DNA of 64,000 nucleotides from Sipunculus nudus (GCA_026874595.1 CM049316.1:3176339-3240338), one strand, 5' to 3'. Positions 1 through 12,210 are shown, counted from the stretch's first letter. The notes: generated by a model from the sequence alone, not told the origin. Made by a program: numbers and translations.

Positions 1-384
1 CGTAAGGCAGTGTCTTTTTCTGTAACTGACAATTGTAAGGCACCGTCTACAATATTCTATGAAGTGTTGTTTTTGTAAAAATAACTGACTGTCACATATA
101 AAGGCACTGTCCACAGTCGTAATGCACTGTCTTTTCTTGTTTCATTATATTGACAATCGTAATTAAGGCACTGTCATATTTTGTAACACAACTGGCAATC
201 ATAAGGCACTGTTCTTTTTTGTAACATCAAATCATAAGGCACTGTTCACAATATCTTAATGAAGTGTCTTTTTTTGTAACACAACTGACTGTCATATATT
301 AAGGCACTGTCCACAGTCATAAGAGACAGCCTTTGTAACACTATTGACAATCGTAAAGCATGGTCAATTTTTTTTTTTGGAACA
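1..384 (-). repeat. Degenerate tandem array in the presumed 3' UTR
   Basis: The motif AAGGCACTGTC, or close variants, recurs at about 4, 36, 101, 121, 165, 202, 236, 301 and 354, with spacers that include TTTTTTGTAACA and ACTGACTGTCATATA. A longer period of roughly 200 bp is visible when 33-135 is compared with 233-330. It begins directly after the TAG stop of the zinc finger gene, so it is probably transcribed as 3' UTR. No polyadenylation signal for the minus strand (TTTATT on the plus strand) was found here, so the transcript end probably lies left of the window. Confidence 0.75.
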
Positions 385-3300
385 CTACTGACAACCAATC
401 AGGTGCAGCCGCTCATGTTTTTCCACTTGACTTCTATCCGTGAAAGCACGATCACAGAATTTACAGATCAAGCTGCTCCGCTCCTCCTCTAAAGGACACT
501 GTTCATGTGACGGCCCAGCAGCCTCTGTATCTACTCCATCATACAGGCTGTCAGGGCCACCAATACTGTTATGGTTACTATTCATTGGCCTTGATATTCT
601 TCCACCAGGGAAGTGCAAGCTTGTATGTGCTGCGACTAAGTCTTTACTGTCAGAGCTATAATCACAGTAGCTACACACAAATTTATACTTTACACTGTGA
701 GCATCCAGATGGTCACCATACTCAATGTCATCAGATGTCTCGAAAGGGCAACGTTCACAGCGGTAAATTCTTTTCGTTGCATCAAAGTTGTCATCAGTGG
801 CATTATACTGGAACATGTCTGCTTCTTCATCACCGTTGACAGATTCTCCATCATTCGAGGCTGCCAAGTGGATCTTGACATGCTGTTTGATGAGATTATA
901 GCGGTCTATGCTGTAATCACAATACTGGCAGGTATACTTCCCTCCAGACGTGTGCATCCGAAGATGTGAGCTGAGCACCAGAGGACTATGGGTACGGAAT
1001 GGACACTTTGGACACCTGAGTGGCTTCTTGTCGCCAGCAATTTTTACTGACTTTGGGATACCCTGGTGCAGTTTCATGTGTTGGCAGAGTAAATTCAAAC
1101 GATTCACACTGTATGAGCACTTGTCACATTGGTATTTCCCATCAGTGTTGTGAAGACGCTCATGAATACTGTAGCCCTGCTTACTGCCGCATGAAAAGGG
1201 ACACAAAGGACACTTGTACATTTTCCACACTTTTGGTTTCTTACCTTGCACTGAGACACTCATAGATTTGGCAACATGATCTAAATTAGGAGCAAATTCT
1301 TGACCTTCAGCTGGTAGTGGCCTCTGTGAGCCTGTGATGAAATTACTACCATTACTACCAATAGATAAGTCCTGAGGAGACGAAGATTGTTCCAGCTGGG
1401 ACTTCTGTTCTTCTTTGATCATTCTATTCATGTCTGTGTCCATTCTGTTCACATACTCATTTTCAGCTTCTGTGGTGTGGTTCAGCAGTGCTTTTGCTGG
1501 AGGATTACGTACAAACCCAGGTAGGTCAGCATGAAGTTTACGATGCTGGAACATAAGGTTCATGCGATCCAGGCTGTAATCACAATACTCACAACGGTAG
1601 CGTAACGCAGCCCCATGGAGTTGAGTATGCTTCTGAAACTCAAACAGCGAATTGCTGCCATATGGACAGTTATCACAGTGGTATCGCTGCTTCTTCTTCT
1701 TCTTGACCCAGTTACCGAGACCGTTCAGTTCGTCCATATGGACTGGCTTTGGTGCGATAGGTCTCAGATTCACGTTTTGTTTTGGTGCAAGGAGTAACGA
1801 CCGCACAGTGTTGGTCTCTGTTGTGGGGCTTGTTTTATAATTGATTGGCTGAGTCTGAGTATTCTGAATTAAATTTGTAGTTTCTTGTCCAACACCAGAG
1901 GGCTCTGGGTGTTCTGATTTAGGTTCAGTCTTTTGTTGAGCCTTCTCTTCATTGACCAAATCATGAGGATCAATGGTAATGTAACGACACTTCTCTGGTG
2001 AACCCGACTGGGTGATGGCATCTTTGTGAGCTTTCTGATGTAACAGCAACAGAGTCCATTTCCTTGAACTATATGTGCACAAGTCACATTGATACTTGTT
2101 CTTTACCAGATGAGCATTCTTATGTTTATGCATGTTACTTTTGCTTCCACTGGTGAATGGACACAATGAACAGCGGTATACAATGCGGGACCTCGTGACT
2201 TTACCAAGCACTGCCTTCTTCTTTAGTTTCTTTGTGATCCCTTGAAGGGAGTTAGAAGGTGCAGAGGACAAGCCAAACATTGGGACGTCGCGGTGGCTGC
2301 TGGACTCCTGCAGTCTAGAGATAAGTTCCTGATAGCGATCGTCAGCAGATTTTCTTTCCTCACCCAACATGGCTGCCTTGTCTACATCTGCTAAGCTAGT
2401 AGCTCGTTCCTCAAGGCAGTCTGTAGACAGCGTGTAGCTGTCAGAGTGCACCTTCATGTGTTGTATGAGCAGATTTAGGTGGTCAAGACTATAGTTACAG
2501 TACTTGCAAGTGAAACGTCCCTTATACTCGTGCATCTCCATATGACGATGGAAGTGGACAGTATCGTTCACTCTGAATGGGCAGTATGCACACTGATGGG
2601 GCCCAGTGTCTTGTTCTGTCACCCCATCCTCATCAAAAACACTTGTCCCAGAGAGATCATGAACATCTTTTTCAACCAAAGTATCCTGAACTTTGTTGGT
2701 CACTTCTGGGGCATCTTCCTCTTTGTCTCCCTCTGTACCTGGTTTATCATCAGAAACACTTGCATCACCTAACTGCTCCTTAGTCTCATCATTTTCTGCT
2801 TCCTTACTGACCTGATCAGTTTCACTCTCCTTTTCTTGCATTTCACGGCTTATTTCTGCTATAGATGCATCAGTTTCAATTGCAGATTGCTCCTCAGATT
2901 TCTCTGTATCCATGGGGTCACCAACCATACTTTCACTGGTCTCATGTGGTATATTTGTGTCAATATCATCAAGTGACACATCGGTATCAACTGCATCACC
3001 TGCATTATATTTATCAACTGCATCATTCATCTGGTCTGAGTGGATTGTATTAATATGGGTAATTATATGACGAAGCTGGTCTGATCCATAGTCACAATAC
3101 TCACACGGGAACTTTTTCTTGGTTCCATGGTTACGGATATGGTTTTTAGCATTAGTACTGTTAATGCTGCTATAACTACACAAACTGCACTGGTAGTAAG
3201 TCCTAGAGTCATTGCTTAGCACCTTGAGGACTTTACCTTCAACATTCAGAGTTGGACACTGATCACCACTACTCTGCTCATCTTTAAAATCAACAACATG

Positions 3301-6300
3301 GTCATTTGTAACTTCTCCTTCTCCACTATCTTCCAAATCATCAACATTCTTGTCCTCCATCTCATTTTCTGCACTAGATCCAACCATTCTCTGAACAAGG
3401 TTGTTGTCTTTAACTGCACTGGTTTCACCAGTGTTGATACCTTTTTTAACATTTTCATACTGATTTAATTCACTGCCCTTGTCTTGACTTTCAATGACAT
3501 TATTATTTTGCTCAGAAAGCTTGGTTTCTGTGGCAACTGTTTGACTATCATTCTTTACATCAGGAGTGTTTCTGTTATCCTCCTGTTCTGGAACCATCCG
3601 ATCATCATTTTCATCCTCATCCATCATATCAGGAGTGTCAAACTCATCATCCTGCCTGCTTGCGTCATCTGACAAAGTCTGACCAAGACCTTCATAATAT
3701 GCAGCATTGCGAGTGAGTGTACTTCTGTGCACTGCCCTGGCATGACGATACAAAGAGTTGAGTCTATCAACGCTAAAGTCACACCATTCACACATGTAGC
3801 GACTCCGCTTTACGTGAAGTTGAAGATGCTTATCATACTTGAAGCGGTGATTGGTTGCATATGGACACTTGTTACATCTGAGAGTCTGTTTAGATTGAAC
3901 TGACCCAACTTTATCAACATCTTTCTGAGTGTCTTTTGCTACAGCAGTAGTCTCCTGCTCTGCATTATCTAGTTTTGTAACTAAATCAAGACGGTATTCT
4001 CTATGCAGTTGCATGTGTTGTACTAACAAGTCTTTGCTAAACACATTGTAGTCACAATACTGGCAGGTCAATGCTGATGAACCTTTGGATTTATGCATTC
4101 CAATATGAAGATCAAGGCCGGTCTTCTTGGTGCATGTATATGGACACTTAGGACAACGTAATATTGCTTGTGGCTTTCTTCTATGCTTTGCAGGAGAACC
4201 TAACAAAGGCAATGGCATGCCTTTCCTTGGAACTGCCTTGGCACTGCTTAAGTTTGACTCAGGTTTACTCTCTGCAGAATGTTGGAGATTGTGCTGTAGA
4301 AATGATGGCAAGTCTCCGGCTTCAAAACCACACTGGCGGCATTTAAGTCCTTTGGCCTTTTTCTCTCGTGATTGGTGAATCCTCTGATGACTGTCCATGG
4401 CTGTTTTCTTGTACGTAACATATTCACACTTGTCACATTTGAGCAACTGCAGCTCTTGTGGACTAGATCTGCTGTACAAGTCAAGTTGCCGCTGAACCTT
4501 CCGGCTCTCAGGGGATGACTGTTTCATATTATTGAACCGTTTCAGACTTATTATACACTTAGAGCTATGGTTGTAGATCCGCATATGCTTCTTTAAGTCA
4601 CATTTCCACTTTGTTCGATAATCACAGTCATCACAAGCAAATGGTTTCTCATCTGAGTGGACAGCACTGTGGCGCTTTAATTCAGCAGGACTCTGGCCAA
4701 CAAACAGGCAATACCTACATGGGTGCTGGTTACTACTGCCTGGGCTTTTGGCTAAATTTTTCTTCATTCCACTTCTTGGACTCTGACCTTCAGATGACCT
4801 TGAACCACCTGGTGGAGGTGTACTAGGATAAGTGGTCAAGGACAGGGCTTGGTCATCCATAAATGACCCGGTTCCCATTTCTTCTGACATGTCATAGGAC
4901 AACCCTTGTCTGAAGATTTGACCTGGCTCCACCATTTCATCATCAAGGTCGTTGTGGCCTGCTGCAATAAACTCCTTTGTCACATCTGTGGATATAAACT
5001 CAGCACTGGGAGACATGCCTGATGGTGTTCCACCTCGAGGTTCAGTCTCCTGATGTAAATCCATTGGTGGGGTATCCATGCCATCATCATACTCTACCCT
5101 CTCACCTTCATCACCATATTCTCCACATGATTCCTGCTTCATTTCCAAGCGTCGCATTAAACTTGGATACTGTGATGCCTGCTGACCCCCACCTAGTGAC
5201 GATGACTGATGGTGATACACAGATGTAGGGGTGTCTGAATTTGGCATTACAACTACATTTGGTGGCCCTCTTGAAAGAGGTTTGTAAATGTTATCCATGT
5301 CTGTCATCATCCGTTTTCTTGGAGCATATTTTCTGCGACGTTTGTCGGCATTGTTGCTTGTATCAATAACGTCATCAATTGTGCCACCTAAGGCATCTTT
5401 GCATCTTTTCATGTGCTTCACTACATCCCACTTCCACTTGGACCTGTAGGGACAGCCAGGACACAGGAATGGTTTTTCATCTGAATGGTTTTTCATGTGT
5501 TGTGTTATCTCTGAAGGCCAACGAGCACGATACTCACAAACAGAACATTTGTATGGCAGTAACATCTCCGAGTTACCAGACTTGGATCTCGGTGACAAAG
5601 AGCCTTCTCTGTTCTCATACTCTTGGTGTCCAGGTGAGGGGGAGCCCATTACCATGTCATCAACAGACACAGTCAGTGGTGTTGATGTAGGGACATAACT
5701 ACTCTGTGTTACAACTTGGCGTTGTGGGAAGACAATACTCCCAAGCTCCAGAGTGGCAGCATCAGATGAATTGGTTTTATTTTCTGATGTCTGGCTGCTG
5801 GTGCTCATCTGCATTTGGTGTAGATTTTTCATATGTACTGCCATCTGACCTTCAGTTTTACATCTGAAGGTACACTCTGTGCACTCAAAAAGTCCCTCAT
5901 GGGTTTTTGGCAAGAGATGTTTCATTAGTTCAGACGTCGATGAGAGTTTTGTGCTTGCTTTGACTCTTTTAGAATATGGTTCACCAAGGGCAGGGCTTCC
6001 ATCTCTGCTTTCTCGTTTTCTGTATGGGTTTGGTAATGATGGATGCATTATTTCAAAATGGCGTATTATTGCATAGTCAGTTGGGACCATTGCAGCACAA
6101 ACATAGCACCTTCGTGGAGTTGTATCTGGGCTGGCCCTGGAGGGACCTGACATGCTGGCAGCATCATCAGAATCAGCACTGCAGTCACCAACACCGAGTA
6201 TAGCCTGTTTGTGGTGGCTTGAGAAGTGCAGGTTCAGCTCATCAATGCTGTGGAAGCTCTGCTTGCATTCCCCACAGCGCTGGGCCCTCACTGGCAGATG

Positions 6301-8033
6301 GAGCTCCATATGGATTGCATACTCCTTTTTGTCACGGCATATGTAGGCACATTTGGAACATTGTAGCTCTGTCAGTGGAAGTGGTGCTGTCTCATCATCT
6401 GACTGTTTCAATAAATCATCAGTTTTTTCCCAACCAAATGTTCTGGTTGATTGTGCTTTGTCTCCAGCAGGATATTTCCCCGCACCCTGAGACCAGATAT
6501 TTTCAATCTTTGTGACTTCATTGTTGGTTTTACCTGGTTTTCTCACACAGAGGTCAAGTGGCTCATCCTGAAGGTCATCGTCATCTTGTCTGTACTCAGT
6601 GAGCTCCTGTTTCACTTCTTTTACAGGAACAGAAGATTTTGTAGGTTTCTTGGAAGGCTTCACCGACAAATCCAAAACTCCACCAGCTTCTTCATCATCA
6701 ACACTCCTCTCAACCTTTATCGTGGGAGGCTGATACAAGTCTGGTGTACGTGTGGTGTAACTTGACTCTGACTGTACATCAGAATTGTCTCCTGTTGCAA
6801 CGCTAGACCGACCATCCCACATAGACTCACTGTTCTTTGGTAACTGTCTAGAGCTTGATGGTGCTCGGACATTTTTGTTATATATTGGAGTCAATCGTCT
6901 GCTCTGCAACTGTTCTTTACTTGAATCAAAATGTCCAGTGTAGGATTCTGTGGCACTTCTGTTGTTAGAAACCATGGTATCACTTACAGACATATAGTAA
7001 CTAGAATCTAGTGAGTCTTTATATGATTCTGCTTCCCAGCTTGGACTGTCACCATACAGAACACTAGAAGAACCGTACTGTCTCTCATAAGGCACTCTTA
7101 TGTTTGACTCACTGGCCGGTGTAGAAGACTTGACTGACGAGAAATCTTGGTTATATTTAGTCGAGGTCTGCTGTGACATTTTTGGCACACTGAGAACAGG
7201 AAGACACTTATTTGGAACAGGAACTTCACCTTCATGTTTGTCCTTCCAATGCTTGTTCAAGGATTTTCGCCATTTGTACACGTTGCCACACAGAGAGCAG
7301 CTATAACGAGTGCCGTTGACTGGATCGTCCAGTTCCACATAACGTGCAGGATCAACTGCCTCCCTTACGGGCTGCCGACGAACTGGAGCTACATGTGTTG
7401 TGTTATTTTGGGGTTTTTCACTGCGCTCTCTAGTCTGGTCCGGATCTTCCTCAAGATGTACTACCAAGCTGCCATCACTGTCTCCAAATTCCTCACGGTT
7501 TTGCAACCTCTCTTTCTGAAGTAATTCTTTAGACAGGTTGCTATAGTCCATATGACTACCAACCATACTTGGTGGCTCAGATACATCAAAATTGTCTATA
7601 CCCAGATCATCTCTCAAGTCGGCAGTGTCGATACCATTCTTGGAAGATGACAAGGAAGCATTTGTGGAATCTGCATTGTTCTGATCCAGTATACTAGTCA
7701 TTCTTGGTGATCTGGGTGACTTTGACCTTGGGGCTGGTGACCTTGGTGCCATGCCCGCAAAGTGACATTTGATGTGACGAGGCAACTTGTGCTTCCATCT
7801 GGTGGCATATTCACACATGTGACACTCGTATATTGTAATGTTCAGTCCATGGACATCCACCAGATGGCGCAAGTGTTGCTTGGCACTGGTTGTAGCAGCA
7901 AAACATTGTTGGCAGGTATAATTTCGGGTGGGCAGTGAACGGCGACTGTTGGCAGTTGTGTCTTCATCAATCTGTTCCTCCTCCTCAATGTCCATCCTGG
8001 CCTCTGGGGCTACAGCTGACTGGAAATCCTCAT
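385..8033 (-). CDS. Terminal coding exon of a giant poly-C2H2 zinc finger protein (residues 91-2639)
   Basis: This exon encodes a nuclear, probably sequence-specific DNA-binding regulator. The frame is open from the acceptor (TTCTTTTTCAG, exon begins at 8033) to TAG at 385-387. It carries 32 CxxC...H fingers. Isolated or loosely paired fingers occur at about 7770-7920, 7230-7305, 6210-6360, 6045-6110 and 5815-5885. SDEKP-linked pairs lie at 5400-5560 and 4555-4720. Ten further doublets run from 4440 down to 612, and a lone last finger is at 402-470. PxDLS-like CtBP-docking motifs are VLDLS (about 6664-6678), PLDLC (about 6547-6561) and PQDLS (about 1364-1378). Basic nuclear-localisation candidates are KRRRKYAPRKR (about 5313-5345) and a KKKKK run before the finger at 1690. 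Acidic, Ser/Thr-rich, probably disordered spacers separate the doublets. The Met at 7995 is internal: 13 in-frame residues precede it and join to the exon at 12211. The finger class and motifs are seen directly; a repressor role is inferred. No orthologue is recognised. Confidence 0.95.
7857..7870 (+). promoter_or_regulatory. Exact CTCF-type motif inside the coding exon
   Basis: CCACCAGATGGCGC fits CCASYAGRKGGCRS fully. It overlaps the codons for the His end of a zinc finger, so coding constraint could explain it by chance. A near match with one mismatch lies on the other strand at about 7795-7808. Confidence 0.3.
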
Positions 8034-8374
8034 CTGAAAAAGAAGTTGTATAATAAATAATTCAAATGGTTTCAGGTGAAATATACATCAGCACAGTATA
8101 TACTTTTTACAAACACATGAATTCATAAATTAGGGCCTAGATCATATTATAAAAAAAAGTACAACCTGAATGAGTAAACTCTGTATTTGAACTCAAATTG
8201 GCACCCAGAACTCCCTGGATTCTCTCAGGTCAAACATACAGCATATTTAATTTTATGTTTCAAGGATTCCCTCTCAGTAGGAACTGTTGAAAACTGGGTA
8301 AAGATAAAACAAATGCTGAAAAAGTCATTGCCTGTAATGTAAATGCCAATTGTGTCAGAATCTGCCAGAAATAA

Positions 8375-8411
8375 AACAAGGGGGCCTATGGGTCACGGCG
8401 CTCAGCTGTTA
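8375..8411 (+). repeat. Head of the modular repeat (GGCCTATGGGTCACGGCGCTCAGCTG type)
   Basis: This short conserved block also occurs at 24776 and 63786. It probably marks the left end of a modular element whose right end is the hairpin at 11933-11963. AATAAA-like sequence lies on both outer sides (8370 and 11966) and may be a short target duplication, but the AT-rich context makes this weak. Confidence 0.6.
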
Positions 8412-9659
8412 TATATGATAAAAAATATGATTTAGAAATGAGGCACATGCTGGTTTAATGTGGTAAAAAAATAAGCTGTATTATGAGTTGTTGTTGTTAA
8501 GCTTTTGTATGATTTTGATAGTACCTTTGGAGACAGGGAAGAGGATTGATTTCATTTATTTTATTAACAAATGGAGTGCTATTGTCACACAGATTTTGAC
8601 TTGGCCATATAACTTATAAGCAGAACATATAATATAAGAGTTTAACTATTTATTAAAAAAAAATACAAATATTGTCCCTAATATAATTTTTATTAAAAAT
8701 AATACAAGAATCATATGATTTTTTAAAATAGAATATAACTGACATGATTATTAAAATAATATTAAAGAATATATTCATGAATGCATTCATGAATACATTT
8801 TGAAAGTATTTGCACTGGTATTCATATACTTTCATTTTTACCTGAATTCCCATTCTTATGAAAGAAATTTTATCATGGAGTACATATTCATATTTGTATT
8901 TAAATACAGTTGCAAAGTATTTGCACCATGTCTGGTATTTATTCAGTTTTCACCAAACAATGATGTTGAGAATCCAGAATATACAAAATTCACACGTTTA
9001 AATAATGATCATAAGTACCTGGTTTTATGGCTTTTATTAATATTAAAAAAAAAACAAATGTAATATATTCATTTTTGACTAATTTCACATCAATGTATAC
9101 ACTAGACACAGTAGGAATATAGATTAATAATATCAACTGCATCTTTGTCTATCATTAATTTTCTTCATATGATCCCTAATGATTAGTAATGAATAATATG
9201 ATTTACTTTTTTATCATTAAAATTGAACTGAAAAATACCATAGGCGACTGCATGGTGTTATTTGGAATACGTGACATTCTATCCATCGATACAAGATTCT
9301 TATATCATCAGTAACTGCACGTTAATTTCCTGTTATTATCAACTAACAAATTCCTTTTCTATTTTTCTTTAATTTGTTATTAAAAATCAATAAAAACTTA
9401 TAAATTTTTATTGTTTATTGTTATGTTGTTGGTTTAAACTACTAGATGAGTTGGGTTTGACACCTGGATCAACTGTGGCTGGCCATAAGCTGCCTGGCTG
9501 CCCCAGTTTATGCCTCGCCTCAAGCATGCATAATTTGCTGAAAGTTCAACAAGGCAACATACAGGTGACTCAAGAGGGGCTAGAGAGAGCCAAGGTCTGA
9601 CATGGTTTCATAAAAACATTAATAAAAGCTTCAATTTTTGGCCAATTTCTTTCAGCTTT

Positions 9660-11165
9660 CTAAACTAAAAAGCTGAAATCCTTATGTGTGCATGATATGA
9701 AAATTATATCAACAGTGCTCACAGGAAACAAATGTGCCATGGTCAAAGTTGGGCAAAATTTAAGGTACTAATTTTATATTCATTAGGGCTGTATCAATAT
9801 ATCGATACGAATCGATACACGAAGTCGATATGATAACCGAAATGCGTTGCATGCTGTATTGGTCATATCGATTGCTTGCTAATTTATAGCATTCTAACTC
9901 TAACTTTACATAAAACCATGACGATTTATAAATCTAAATGCACTGCAGCCCGTATATTTGTTGCTTTGGCTTTTAAGACTTGTTAATAAATGTATATACC
10001 CATGCACATCAGTACTTCCATGGCAAGCATGCGCATGTGTGCAATAAAAGGAGAATGATAATAACGTTTATCTTTAATAATCGATATTCACATCACATAT
10101 CGCTACTAGGAACAAGGTACATTCATGTATATATCCTTTCTATTTATATGTCATTTAATCTCTATTTTTTTTATTTACGCAGCCGGTCAAAGGTTACTCG
10201 GAACTCCCGCGTTCGACATCAGATGTCAAATAAATGGTTAAAGCATTGGGAGAAATCCTGTACAAACAGGAGAGTGGTTAATGGGATTCATATTCACAGA
10301 ATTATACAAAACTGTGTAATTACATGACATGAAAAAACAGCCCATGATCTTCCCCACCAAATGCAATAAATATGTTTGTGCAGGGGGGGGCGGGGACGCT
10401 AGAGCTCAAAGAAGATCGAGATTTTGCTAGTCTTGATTAGAGAGCTTTTTATAATTAAAAGCAACTGGTTTGTTTATTTATTTAATATCAAGCTTAAGCT
10501 GCTTAAGTGTATGGCATACTAAATATGTTGTATGTTAAAATAAAAAAAAAACATATAAAAACAAGAAACAGAGCTTTTATTAAGAAATGATATACAAAGA
10601 AAAATTAAACGTATCGTCAATACGTATCGGTATCGAATTAACTGTATCGCAGTACGTATTGTACCGGAAGTGGCGTACCTATACCCAGCCCTAATATTTA
10701 TACTTATGACTTATAAAATTTGAAAAATTCAGAACTAATTTTGGGTATTCAATTGGATCTTGATCAAATAATGTTACATCCCTGACGAAAAATCTCTAGC
10801 TTCAGCAATCCTCTTGTTAAGGGAGTAAATATATTTCTTGATTTTTTACAAAGTGCATTATGTTTGTGCCCACAACTTAAAACAATTACGCAATACTGAC
10901 ATCATTATTGGCATTTGCATAGAGAATGTATAGAAAAATATGTATATTATATATGATTAAAGTCAGACCTGTGGTTTTGATATTAAGCAGTCTTGAAGTG
11001 TAACAACGGGTTTTTAGTGGAAAAAATGAAGTTTTTCATTAATATCTCGAAGGTATTAAGTCCTAGTGACCAAATTCTTGGCATGGTAGGGGATTTTTGA
11101 GACATCTAATTGTATGCCCAATTTTAGGAACTGAGAGCTGAAGCTGGGGAGCTGAGCTCTTGCAA
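9660..11165 (+). repeat. Modular repeat unit, copy 1, interrupted by a MITE
   Basis: The unit shares long stretches with the copies at 11225 and 25985, including GTGCCATGGTCAAAGTTGGG, 'aattttgggta', 'tttacaaagt(g/c)cattatgttt' and 'ttttgatatta(a/g)gcagtc'. It is split at 9784-10693 by the hAT-type insertion. Without the insertion, the flanks line up with the uninterrupted copy near 26090. This copy lacks the microsatellite and hairpin and runs straight into copy 2, as in a tandem dimer. Confidence 0.75.
9784..10693. mobile_element. Non-autonomous hAT-type transposon (MITE), 910 bp
   Basis: The ends are TAGGGCTG at the left and CAGCCCTA at the right, a perfect 8 bp terminal inverted repeat that continues as loosely similar GATACG-rich sequence on both sides. 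The flanks ATATTCAT (9776-9783) and ATATTTAT (10694-10701) match at 7 of 8 positions, the target duplication length expected of hAT elements. No transposase-like frame is present: the only open frame (about 9980-10327) has no recognisable domain. Short runs of CGATAC-like sequence crowd both ends. Confidence 0.82.
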
Positions 11166-11224
11166 ACTGCATGAAACTAGCTTGATGTAAACAATATGTT
11201 ACATGGTGCTTGAAAACTTGAATA

Positions 11225-11968
11225 AAATATACAGTTTTTGATCAACTGGTTTCAAATTTTTGGTGTAAACAGACAAAATGCTAACAAAAACATGCTGTGA
11301 AAATTAAATCCACAGTACTTACAGGAAAAAAACGTGCCATGGTCAAAGTTGGGCAAAATTTAAGGTACCAAATTTTTTTATTTTTGTTAATATTTTAAAA
11401 AATTTAAAAGATTTTGATCTAATTTTGGGTATACAATTTAATTTTGATTAATTAAAGTTATATTACTGGAAAAAAGTCCATAGCTTTAACAAGTTTTGTG
11501 TTAAGTGATCAAATATCTTTCGTGATTTTTTTACAAAATGCATTATGTTTGGGGCCATAACTTTTTTAAAATTATAAAATACAGACATAATTTCTGGCAT
11601 GTACATAGGAACTATATAGAGGAATATTTATGGTAAATATGAGGAAAAACAGATGAGTGGTTTTGATATTAGGCAGTCCTGGAGTGTGAAAATAGGTTTT
11701 TAATTAAAATTGAGGTTTCTCCTTTATTTCTCAGAGGAACAAAGTCGCAAAGACCCAGTTTAGGCTTGGTAGGAGATCATGGGGACATCTAACATTATGC
11801 CGAATTTTGGATTCCTAGGTCTTATGGTTTCACAACGTGCCACATCTACGGATGGACGGACGGACAGACGGTCGGACGGACAGACGGTCGGATGGACAGA
11901 CAGACGGATAGACGGACAATGGACCACAACTATAGCTCAGATGACTTATAGTCAGCTGAGCTAAAAAT
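11225..11968 (+). repeat. Modular repeat unit, copy 2, with GACG microsatellite and terminal hairpin
   Basis: This is the same unit as copy 1, followed by a GGACGGAC/GACAGACG microsatellite (about 11849-11920) and a 31 nt hairpin at 11933-11963. The hairpin arms are TAGCTCAGATGACT and AGTCAGCTGAGCTA, pairing at 13 of 14 positions round a TAT loop. AAAAA follows directly. The layout resembles the molluscan 'pearl'-like and Helitron-like non-autonomous elements described in bivalves, but the family assignment is inference. Confidence 0.78.
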
Positions 11969-12210
11969 AAATGTAAACTGGAAAGGGTTAGAAAATGGAC
12001 TAAATGAATCCATAATACTTCTTTTCTTAAAATAATTGGATGTTTTAACAAATACTTATTACTCATTTAACAGACATTTAAAGTAGCAAATTTTAATTAA
12101 CTGATAATCTTGTTCCAAGGTAAAATCCTAAAGTGTGTCTTTGATATGTAAGTGAACCAAATAATAAAACATGCCAAGTGAATGGGCATTTAAATTATCT
12201 GAAAACATAC

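Larger units (their letters stand above)
8034..12210 (-). other. Intron between the two coding exons, filled with repeats
   Basis: This 4,177 bp intron has a GTATGT donor at 12210 and a pyrimidine-rich TTCTTTTTCAG acceptor at 8034. It interrupts codon 91 in phase 1. It contains a repeat head at 8375, an AT-rich stretch at 8640-9400 with no recognisable gene, two copies of the modular repeat unit (9660-11165 and 11225-11968), and the hAT-type MITE nested in the first copy. Confidence 0.88.

Noticed and set aside
385-7524. Many plus-strand frames of 60-104 codons overlapping the zinc finger exon
   Set aside because: They are antisense shadows of the 2,536-codon minus-strand frame, whose regular CxxC/H finger spacing proves it is the coding one.
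9980-10327. 115-codon frame inside the hAT-type MITE, a possible transposase
   Set aside because: There is no DDE motif, BED finger or hAT dimerisation motif; the element is too short to be autonomous.
11779-12066. Frames with Asp/Arg/Thr-rich or Pro/Ser-rich repeats on both strands
   Set aside because: They are produced by the GACG microsatellite in the modular repeat.
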